The position numbers and the translations under genes are program-made. A model generated the notes under the pieces. The model was not told the DNA's origin and ran no database searches. It was given only the letters and a program-made list of their open reading frames with translations. 28,889 nt of DNA from an uncultured Collinsella sp. (GTDB lineage: Bacteria > Actinomycetota > Coriobacteriia > Coriobacteriales > Coriobacteriaceae). The stretch lies in contig CABRGB010000020.1 of the NCBI GenBank assembly GCA_902470345.1, positions 1 to 28,889 of the forward strand, given 5' to 3'. This document shows positions 24,211 to 28,889 of this stretch, piece by piece (the first letter of the stretch is position 1; each line of letters starts with the position of its first letter).

Positions 24211-25077
24211 ATGCTCGTCAACGCAGCAGACATGCTCAAGAAGGCCGAGGCCGGCAAGTACGGTCTCGGTGCCTTCAACACCAACAACCTCGAGTGGACC
24301 CTGGCTATTCTCCAGGCCGCCGAGGAGGCCAAGTCTCCGCTGATCCTTCAGTGCACCGCTGGTGCCGCTAAGTGGATGGGCGGTTTCAAGGTCTGCGCCG
24401 ACATGGTCAAGGCTGCCGTCGAGGCCACGGGCGTTACCGTTCCCGTCGCCCTTCACCTCGATCACGGTTCTTACGAGGACTGCTTCAAGTGCATCGAGGC
24501 CGGCTTCACGTCCATCATGTATGACGGCTCTCACGAGGAGACCTTCCAGCTTAACCTCGACCGCACCAAGGAGCTCGTTGAGCTTGCCCACTCCAAGGGC
24601 ATGTCCATCGAGGCCGAGGTCGGCGGCATCGGCGGCACCGAGGACGGCGTGACCTCCAGCGGCGAGCTCGCTGATCCTGCTGAGTGCAAGCAGATTGCTG
24701 ACCTGGGCGTCGACTTCCTCGCCTGCGGCATCGGCAACATCCACGGCGTCTATCCCGCCGACTGGGCTGGCCTTTCCTTCGAGCGTCTGGGCGAGATCAA
24801 GGCCCAGACCGGCGACCTGCCCCTCGTTCTGCACGGTGGCACCGGCATCCCCGAGGATCAGATCAAGAAGGCCATTTCCCTGGGCATCTCCAAGATTAAC
24901 GTCAACACCGACCTGCAGCTCGTCTTCGCCAAGGGCGTCCGCGAGTACATCGAGGCTGGCAAGGATCAGCAGGGCAAGGGCTTCGACCCCCGCAAGCTCC
25001 TCAAGCCTGGTCGCGACAACATCGTTGCCCGCACCAAGGAGCTCATGGAGGAGTTTGGCTCCGTCAACAAGGCGTAA
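24211..25077 (+). CDS. fba: Class II fructose-1,6-bisphosphate aldolase
   Basis: A glycolytic/gluconeogenic enzyme that splits fructose-1,6-bisphosphate into DHAP and glyceraldehyde-3-phosphate with Zn2+. It has 288 residues, the usual length for the class IIB short form. LHLDHGS (81-87) supplies catalytic Asp84 and zinc ligand His85. His178 (GNIHGVYP) and His208 (LVLHGGTGI) complete the metal site, and KINVNTDLQLVF (228-239) binds phosphate. The open frame runs from 23944, but ATG 24211 (MLVNAADMLKKAEAGKYG) has AGGAGG at proper spacing and matches the family start. Codon use is strongly biased to C-ending and preferred codons, consistent with high expression. It is its own transcription unit with a promoter and a large terminator-like structure. 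Confidence 0.97.
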   Translation: MLVNAADMLKKAEAGKYGLGAFNTNNLEWTLAILQAAEEAKSPLILQCTAGAAKWMGGFKVCADMVKAAVEATGVTVPVALHLDHGSYEDCFKCIEAGFTSIMYDGSHEETFQLNLDRTKELVELAHSKGMSIEAEVGGIGGTEDGVTSSGELADPAECKQIADLGVDFLACGIGNIHGVYPADWAGLSFERLGEIKAQTGDLPLVLHGGTGIPEDQIKKAISLGISKINVNTDLQLVFAKGVREYIEAGKDQQGKGFDPRKLLKPGRDNIVARTKELMEEFGSVNKA

Positions 25078-25098
25078 GTAGCGGTTTAACTTCCCGCC

Positions 25099-25199
25099 GG
25101 AGGCCCCGTTTCCCCTACGCTGTTTCCCTCGCGCTCACCTGGCTTCGCCAGAAGTCGCGCCAAGGAAACAGTTCCGGGGGACGGGGCTTCCTTCGTTTA
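25099..25199 (+). terminator. Large rod-like hairpin terminating fba
   Basis: GGAGGCCCCGT (25099-25109) pairs with ACGGGGCTTCC (25181-25191, one G-T pair). Inside it CTGTTTCC (25120-25127) pairs with GGAAACAG (25164-25171). At the tip CTGGC pairs with GCCAG (25139-25143 with 25147-25151). TTCGTTT follows. It is far longer than a minimal terminator. Confidence 0.65.
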
Positions 25200-25267
25200 A
25201 CGCCGCAGGGTTACAAGTCTGAATTCATTTTTATAGGTACCGTTTATCGGCGTTGAGGGCTCCTTTG

Positions 25268-25297
25268 TTGGGGCTTTCTTTTTTATCTCGGTACAAT
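25268..25297 (+). promoter_or_regulatory. Candidate promoter of the transglutaminase-like gene
   Basis: TACAAT (25292-25297) in the context TCGGTACAATGG resembles the TATAAT context before recJ. A weak TTGGGG (25268-25273) lies 18 bp upstream. Confidence 0.45.
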
Positions 25298-25330
25298 GGG
25301 GGCTGTCTATCGTTCGACGCGGGAGTGGTT

Positions 25331-26764
25331 ATGGCTGTTGTTGATGTTTTGCCTTCGGATGGGAAGGTTATTGACGAAGGTCCTGTTGGTTGCTCTGTTG
25401 ATGTTTGTTGTGATGCTTTTCGTCATCTCGATATTGGTCTGCCGCCCGAGATTCTTCGACTCAAGGATGCCGGGTATTTGACGCAGGCTGTTGCTGCCTG
25501 CGATCGCCTTTTGGAGCAGAACCCTGAGCCTTCGCTGGCTGCTTGTGTTCGTGCCGAGCGGTATCGCATGCTCGAGACACCGCTTCATTTTTCGGTGTCG
25601 CGTGATCGGGCCATTGCGATGATTCGCGAGGAGTGGCCTGAGTTTACCGAAGAGCAGTTTGATGACCTGATTATTCGTAAGCGAATTGACTGGCGCTTTA
25701 TCGATGGCGAGCTGTTTGTTCTCGATAACTTCCTCGATTCGCTTCGCGTGTACCCCAAGGAGGTTCCGGGCCTGCGTCCCGATTCTACGGACGGCATAGC
25801 GCTGCGTAACCAGATGCTCAGGGAGATGGAGTCGCAAAACGGGTTGACTCGCGTCATCACGCTTAAGGCATCCGTGTCTGTCCCCGGTGCTTTGGAGGGG
25901 GAGACCGTTCGCGCGTGGCTTCCCGTTGCCGCCGCCTGTCGTCAACAGTCTCAAATCGAGGTTCTCGATATGACGTCGGAGGGTACCGTTGCCTCTGAAA
26001 ACGTTTCGGCTCGTACTGCCTCTTGGATATCTTCGACTGAACATTCATTTTCGGTGACCTATCGCTATCACATCGATGCTGCCTATTGCGATATCTATGG
26101 TGGCGCGCTCCCATCGCATGCGTGCATGGACACGCCGCTGCCCGAGGACACTTCCGAGGACCGTCCGCATATTGCGTTTACGCCGTATCTGCGACGGTTG
26201 ACGGAGCGTGTTATTGACGGGCTCGAGGATCCGCTCGACCGCGCTCGCGCCATCTATGATTATCTGACACAGCATATCGACTATCGCTATCAGCCACCGT
26301 ACCTGCTTTTGGGATCTATTGCCGATGACTGTGCACACTCGCTCCGCGGCGATTGCGGCGTTATGGCGCTCACGTTTATCACCATGTGCCGCATCGCGGG
26401 CGTGCCTGCCCGTTGGCAGAGCGGCCTGTATGTTGCGCCCGACTCGGTGGGACCGCACGACTGGGCCGAGTTCTTCACGCCCCAGACCGGTTGGCTTAAC
26501 GCCGACGTATCGTTTGGTTCCTCGGCACGCAGGATGGGGGAGGAGTGGCGTCGTCGTCACTACTTTGGCAATCTCGACCCGTGGCGTATGGTGGCCAACA
26601 ATCGATTCCAGGCTGAGCTTGTGCCTGCTTTCGATGGCATGCGTGAGGACCCCTATGACAACCAGATGGGCGAGGCCTCGGTTGACGGACGTGGATGTCG
26701 TAAGCGGGAGATGTTGCGCAAGGTTGAGCTTATCGAAATGCTCGAAGTTCCATTTTCGGACTAA
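25331..26764 (+). CDS. Transglutaminase-core (papain-like) domain protein
   Basis: A 477-residue protein. The C-terminal half has the transglutaminase-like triad: Cys342 in LRGDCGVMALTFITMCR, His376 in GPHDWAEFF and Asp392 in LNADVSFG. The preceding AIYDYLTQHIDYRYQPP is the helix usually found before this core. In bacteria such domains are mostly proteases or amidases rather than cross-linkers. The N-terminal ~170 residues are helical and repeat-like (AACDRLLEQNPEPSLAACV looks TPR-like). The middle (VITLKASVSVPGALEGETVRAWLPV) resembles the beta-sandwich that often precedes the core. I see no signal peptide or TM segment, so it is probably cytosolic, which is unusual. ATG 25331 has GGGAG 5 nt upstream. 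The codon use is less biased than fba next to it. The substrate is unknown. Confidence 0.82.
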   Translation: MAVVDVLPSDGKVIDEGPVGCSVDVCCDAFRHLDIGLPPEILRLKDAGYLTQAVAACDRLLEQNPEPSLAACVRAERYRMLETPLHFSVSRDRAIAMIREEWPEFTEEQFDDLIIRKRIDWRFIDGELFVLDNFLDSLRVYPKEVPGLRPDSTDGIALRNQMLREMESQNGLTRVITLKASVSVPGALEGETVRAWLPVAAACRQQSQIEVLDMTSEGTVASENVSARTASWISSTEHSFSVTYRYHIDAAYCDIYGGALPSHACMDTPLPEDTSEDRPHIAFTPYLRRLTERVIDGLEDPLDRARAIYDYLTQHIDYRYQPPYLLLGSIADDCAHSLRGDCGVMALTFITMCRIAGVPARWQSGLYVAPDSVGPHDWAEFFTPQTGWLNADVSFGSSARRMGEEWRRRHYFGNLDPWRMVANNRFQAELVPAFDGMREDPYDNQMGEASVDGRGCRKREMLRKVELIEMLEVPFSD

Positions 26765-26803
26765 TCAACAGAAAGCTGTGATAAACTAACTCACGCATTA
26801 CGT

Positions 26804-26890
26804 GCCCGAGTGGCGGAATTGGCAGACGCAGTGGACTCAAAATCCACCGTTGGCAACAACGTGCGAGTTCGAGTCTCGCCTCGGGCACCA
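26804..26890 (+). tRNA. tRNA-Leu (anticodon CAA)
   Basis: An 87-nt class II tRNA with encoded CCA. The acceptor GCCCGAG (26804-26810) pairs with CTCGGGC (26880-26886), followed by ACCA. The anticodon stem GTGGA/TCCAC encloses loop CTCAAAA, so the anticodon is CAA (reads UUG). The long variable arm CGTTGGCAACAACG and T-arm GCGAG-TTCGAGT-CTCGC are intact. A -10-like TAAACT (26782-26787) lies upstream. Confidence 0.97.
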
Positions 26891-26898
26891 TACATGCA
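26868..26898 (+). repeat. Direct repeat copy 1 (3' end of tRNA-Leu)
   Basis: These 31 bp, from the T-loop through CCA plus 8 bases, are identical to 27053-27083. The following terminator segment (26907-26937) is also nearly the same as 27091-27120. Confidence 0.85.
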
Positions 26899-26910
26899 AG
26901 TGAGCGTTCA

Positions 26911-26936
26911 AGGGGGTCAAGGCCCCCTTTTTTCGT
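26911..26936 (+). terminator. Terminator of tRNA-Leu
   Basis: A GGGGG/CCCCC stem (26912-26916 with 26923-26927) is followed by TTTTTT, 20 nt after the tRNA CCA end. Confidence 0.8.
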
Positions 26937-27052
26937 GCCGAACTCGCGTGAGCGCGCGGAGCGTTAAGCAAACAGGCCTGTGGCCTGTTTGTAGCGGAGC
27001 GTGGCGAGGGCGCCATGCGCCCGAAGCCCGGGGCTTCGCGGAGCGAAGGCCC

Positions 27053-27083
27053 TTCGAGTCTCGCCTCGGGCACCATACATGCA
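27053..27083 (+). repeat. Direct repeat copy 2 (partial tRNA-Leu 3' end, not a functional tRNA)
   Basis: An exact 31-bp copy of the tRNA-Leu 3' end, 185 bp downstream. The T-stem 5' strand, anticodon arm and D-arm are missing, so it is not a tRNA gene. Between the copies lie several small hairpins (for example AAACAGGCC/GGCCTGTTT) and no integrase or other supportable ORF. The arrangement resembles attL/attR left by an element at a tRNA 3' end, or a local duplication. Confidence 0.8.
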
Positions 27084-27095
27084 CCTGCGCTTCAA

Positions 27096-27116
27096 GGGGG
27101 CCAAGGCCCCCTTTTT
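27096..27116 (+). terminator. Duplicate terminator after the second tRNA 3' copy
   Basis: GGGGGCC AA GGCCCCC followed by TTTTT; a near copy of the tRNA-Leu terminator. It would stop any read-through before the infC promoter. Confidence 0.75.
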
Positions 27117-27127
27117 CGTGTACGTAA

Positions 27128-27155
27128 TGTGATAACGCGCGGTACGTGTTATTAT
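27128..27155 (+). promoter_or_regulatory. Candidate infC operon promoter
   Basis: TATTAT (27150-27155), preceded by TGT, forms a -10. TGTGAT (27128-27133) at 16 bp is a weak -35. Transcription from here would give a leader of about 175 nt. Confidence 0.45.
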
Positions 27156-27161
27156 TCGCAA

Positions 27162-27318
27162 GGCGTTGTTCCCGCAATGCCCTAAAGAGGAACCCGAGGG
27201 TTCCCACCTTTTGGCGCCAATGAGCAGCTGACTGGTCATACAACCTAGATTCCCTTCCTCATACCGAGGATGTCTATGTGTACGACCTGGTTGCAAAGAA
27301 GCGCCGGGTTATTTTTTT
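27162..27318 (+). promoter_or_regulatory. Structured infC leader ending in an intrinsic terminator (L20-leader-like)
   Basis: The leader contains GGAACC-CGAG-GGTTCC (27189-27204). It ends with ACCTGG (27285-27290) pairing with CCGGGT (27304-27309), then A and seven T (27312-27318). The T-run stops 6 nt before the infC ribosome site, so it can only be regulatory. In Bacillus, infC-rpmI-rplT is controlled by L20 binding a leader that terminates early; function here is inferred by analogy. The antiterminator partner was not resolved by eye. Confidence 0.6.
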
Positions 27319-27337
27319 ATGAATGGAGGTAGGGAAA

Positions 27338-27892
27338 ATAGCTAAGTCTGATGACACCCGCATCAACGACGAGATCACTGCATCTTCGTGCCGTTTGATT
27401 GGCGTCGATGGCTCTCAGCTCGGCCTGTTCGCCATCCGCGATGCCCAGCGCGTCGCTGACGATCAGGGTCTCGACCTGGTCGAGATCGCTCCCAACGCGG
27501 AGCCGCCGGTCTGCAAGGTCATGGACTACGGTAAGTTCAAGTACCAGCAGGCCATGAAGGCCAAGGCTGCTCGTAAGAACCAGTCCAAGGTCGAGGTCAA
27601 GGAAATGAAGTTCCGACCCAAGATCGACGTTGGCGATTACGAGACCAAGAAGGGCCACGTTCTGCGTTTCCTCAAGAAGGGCGCACGCGTTAAGATCACC
27701 ATCATGTTCCGCGGCCGTGAGATGGCTCACCCGGAGCAGGGTCTTAACGTTCTCGAGCGTCTCGCCGAGGATCTCAAGCCTTACGCTACGGTCGAGTCCA
27801 AGCCTAAGATGGAAGGCCGTAACATGCTTATGCTGCTCGCCCCGATTAAGGGCGCCTTCGATGAGGATAAAGCGGCAAGCGATACTAAGTAA
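27338..27892 (+). CDS. infC: Translation initiation factor IF-3, probable AUA start
   Basis: IF-3 binds the 30S subunit, prevents premature 50S joining and checks the start codon. From ATA at 27338 the protein has 184 residues beginning (M)AKSDDTRINDEI, the usual IF-3 opening. It has RLIGVDGSQLGLF, the linker PPVCKVMDYGKFKYQ, and the C-domain MKFRPKIDVGDYETKK and VKITIMFRGREMAHPEQG. The only in-frame ATG (27323) lies inside the ribosome site (GGAGG at 27325-27329) and is preceded by a T-run with no ribosome site of its own. ATA is 8 nt after GGAGG. Non-AUG starts (AUU, AUC, AUA) are well known for infC and allow IF-3 to repress itself. If software picks ATG, the start moves 15 bp upstream. 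First gene of infC-rpmI-rplT. Confidence 0.92.
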   Translation: MAKSDDTRINDEITASSCRLIGVDGSQLGLFAIRDAQRVADDQGLDLVEIAPNAEPPVCKVMDYGKFKYQQAMKAKAARKNQSKVEVKEMKFRPKIDVGDYETKKGHVLRFLKKGARVKITIMFRGREMAHPEQGLNVLERLAEDLKPYATVESKPKMEGRNMLMLLAPIKGAFDEDKAASDTK

Positions 27893-27924
27893 CTAGTGTT
27901 CTGTAACCGATTAAGGAGTATTTC

Positions 27925-28116
27925 ATGCCTAAGATGAAGTCCCACAGCGGCACCAAGAAGCGTTTCCGCAAGACTGGTACCGGCAAGCTTATGCGCGCCA
28001 AGGCTTTCAAGAGCCACATCCTGAGCAAGAAGTCCACCAAGCGTAAGCGTGGCTTCCGTCAGGAGACCGAGATCGCCGCTGCCGACCGCAAGGTCATCAA
28101 GTCGCGTCTCGCCTAA
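27925..28116 (+). CDS. rpmI: 50S ribosomal protein L35
   Basis: A 63-residue basic protein of the large ribosomal subunit. MPKMKSHSGTKKRFRKTGTG is the standard L35 N-terminus, and the C-terminal KVIKSRLA is also typical. The ribosome site AAGGAG lies at good spacing before ATG. It sits 32 bp after infC and 46 bp before rplT, the universal infC-rpmI-rplT order. Confidence 0.98.
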   Translation: MPKMKSHSGTKKRFRKTGTGKLMRAKAFKSHILSKKSTKRKRGFRQETEIAAADRKVIKSRLA

Positions 28117-28162
28117 GTTCGCGTTCCCGTTTTTCGTTTTACCGTCTAGGAGTTGATAGAAC

Positions 28163-28522
28163 ATGGCACGTATTAAGCGCGCTGTTGCCGCCAAGAAGAA
28201 GCGCCGTACCGTTATGCACCGTGCGAAGGGTTACTACGGTGCCGCTTCGCGTACTTACAAGCATGCTAAAGAGCAGGTCCAGCACTCCCTGCAGTATCAG
28301 TATCGTGATCGCCGCAACAAGAAGCGCGAGATCCGCTCTCTCTGGATCACCCGTATCAACGCTGCTGCTCGCCTGAACGACATCTCTTACTCTCAGTTCA
28401 TGCACGGCCTGAAGGTTGCCGGCATCGAGCTCGACCGTAAGGTCCTGGCTCAGATGGCTTACGAGGACATCGAGTCCTTCAACGAGCTGGCTGCCATTGC
28501 CAAGAAGGCTCTCGAGGCCTAA
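28163..28522 (+). CDS. rplT: 50S ribosomal protein L20
   Basis: A 119-residue large-subunit assembly protein that binds 23S rRNA and, in other bacteria, represses its own operon through the mRNA leader. MARIKRAVAAKKKRRTVM, AKGYYGAASRTYKHAKEQV and the globular C-terminus (NDISYSQFMHGLKVAGIELD) are all standard. AGGAG precedes ATG. Last gene of the operon. Confidence 0.98.
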   Translation: MARIKRAVAAKKKRRTVMHRAKGYYGAASRTYKHAKEQVQHSLQYQYRDRRNKKREIRSLWITRINAAARLNDISYSQFMHGLKVAGIELDRKVLAQMAYEDIESFNELAAIAKKALEA

Positions 28523-28542
28523 TAGATTCTGTTGAATCGCTA

Positions 28543-28579
28543 GGGGAGTGTCGCACCGTGCGCGGCACTCCCTCTTTTT
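28543..28579 (+). terminator. Terminator of the infC-rpmI-rplT operon
   Basis: GGGAGTGTCGC (28544-28554) pairs with 28562-28572, with one wobble, and is followed by TCTTTTT. It lies 21 nt after the rplT stop. Confidence 0.85.
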
Positions 28580-28889
28580 ATCTAGAGCGCTGGTTTATAT
28601 AGCAAAAGCGCAGGTAGATAGACACTTACAGGTGACCGATCTTTATATATCTCTTAATCGAAGGGTCATCATCTGATACGTGCAGCATTTCTGCACCAGC
28701 CTTTCTATTGCTTATATAGGAAGCGATATGTTGTGTAGGACTTGTGAAGAGTGGAATTGACGTCCCACATCGCTTCGCGGTCTGGCAATATATCTCCTTG
28801 CCGCGCGGCCCGGTCGAACCGGATCGGCCGCAGAGCGTGCACCTTGAGAACCGGATACTGCGAGGATGGACACTTCCGAGTGTCGCATC
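28580..28889 (+). other. Non-coding window end, possibly an rRNA operon leader
   Basis: No ORF with a ribosome site is seen over 310 bp. The first part is AT-rich with TATATA and TATATAGG tracts that could be promoter elements. Then come a nested hairpin (28805-28810 with 28826-28831, inner CCGGT/ACCGG) and CACCTTGAGAACCGGATAC (28840-28858). That phrase resembles the ~TTGAAAACTGAATA sequences found just before rRNA genes in Gram-positives. A final hairpin (28865-28889, GACACT/AGTGTC core) ends at the window edge. No rRNA sequence itself is visible, so the assignment is tentative. Confidence 0.35.

Noticed and set aside
27018..27078. Second tRNA gene suggested by GCCCGA and CTCGGGC ends around the duplicated CCA end
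   Set aside because: The T-stem is unpaired, there is no anticodon or D arm, and the length is only ~57 nt. It is a partial copy.
26810..27127. 105-codon frame starting inside tRNA-Leu
   Set aside because: It translates the tRNA, its terminator and the duplicated tRNA end. The apparent internal repeat in the peptide is just the DNA repeat.

Overview
The window reads as chromosomal DNA from a GC-rich actinobacterium. Gene content and gene order suggest Coriobacteriia, most likely Collinsella or a close gut relative. That assignment is inference from protein recognition: a single-chain ~1250-residue PurL, a RecJ fused to a helicase, strongly GC-biased codon use with exactly one AT-rich gene, and many GGAG-type ribosome binding sites. 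No CRISPR array, transposase, integrase or phage gene is visible, and nearly all of the window is housekeeping metabolism.

Layout. 1-4057 (minus): 5' end of a DMT/EamA exporter gene, then purL with its terminator. 4242-5804 (plus): a CPA2-type cation/proton antiporter. 5917-7260 (minus): homoserine dehydrogenase. 7421-12598 (plus): a branched-chain amino acid ABC operon livJ-livH-livM-livG-livF, preceded by a short remnant of the 3' end of a second livJ. 12604-12918: an intergenic island of inverted repeats. 12950-14545 (minus): an AT-rich gene for a secreted/anchored acidic repeat protein with a cytoplasmic zinc ribbon, bracketed by unrelated palindromic repeats. 14801-16279 (plus): cutC coupled to a GalT/HIT-like protein. 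16310-17308 (minus): a BASS-family symporter. 17533-24016 (plus): a leader ORF, recJ-helicase fusion, relA/spoT and a glyoxalase II-like hydrolase. 24211-25077: class II fructose-bisphosphate aldolase, followed by a large rod-like hairpin. 25331-26764: a transglutaminase-core protein. 26804-26890: tRNA-Leu(CAA), whose 3' end is repeated 185 bp downstream. 27121-28522: infC-rpmI-rplT with an attenuator-like leader. 28580-28889: non-coding, possibly the leader of an rRNA operon just beyond the window.

How the parts work together. The liv operon imports leucine-type amino acids. Homoserine dehydrogenase feeds threonine/methionine/isoleucine synthesis, and RelA/SpoT senses amino acid starvation. 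The translation block (tRNA-Leu, IF3, L35, L20) carries classic feedback signals: a probable AUA start on infC and an intrinsic terminator directly before it.

The most unusual items are the signal peptide/propeller-like/TM/zinc-ribbon protein, the RecJ-helicase fusion with an overlapping leader ORF, the duplicated tRNA 3' end, the livJ remnant and the infC start/leader arrangement. I do not see a clear multi-gene system that is obviously undescribed.
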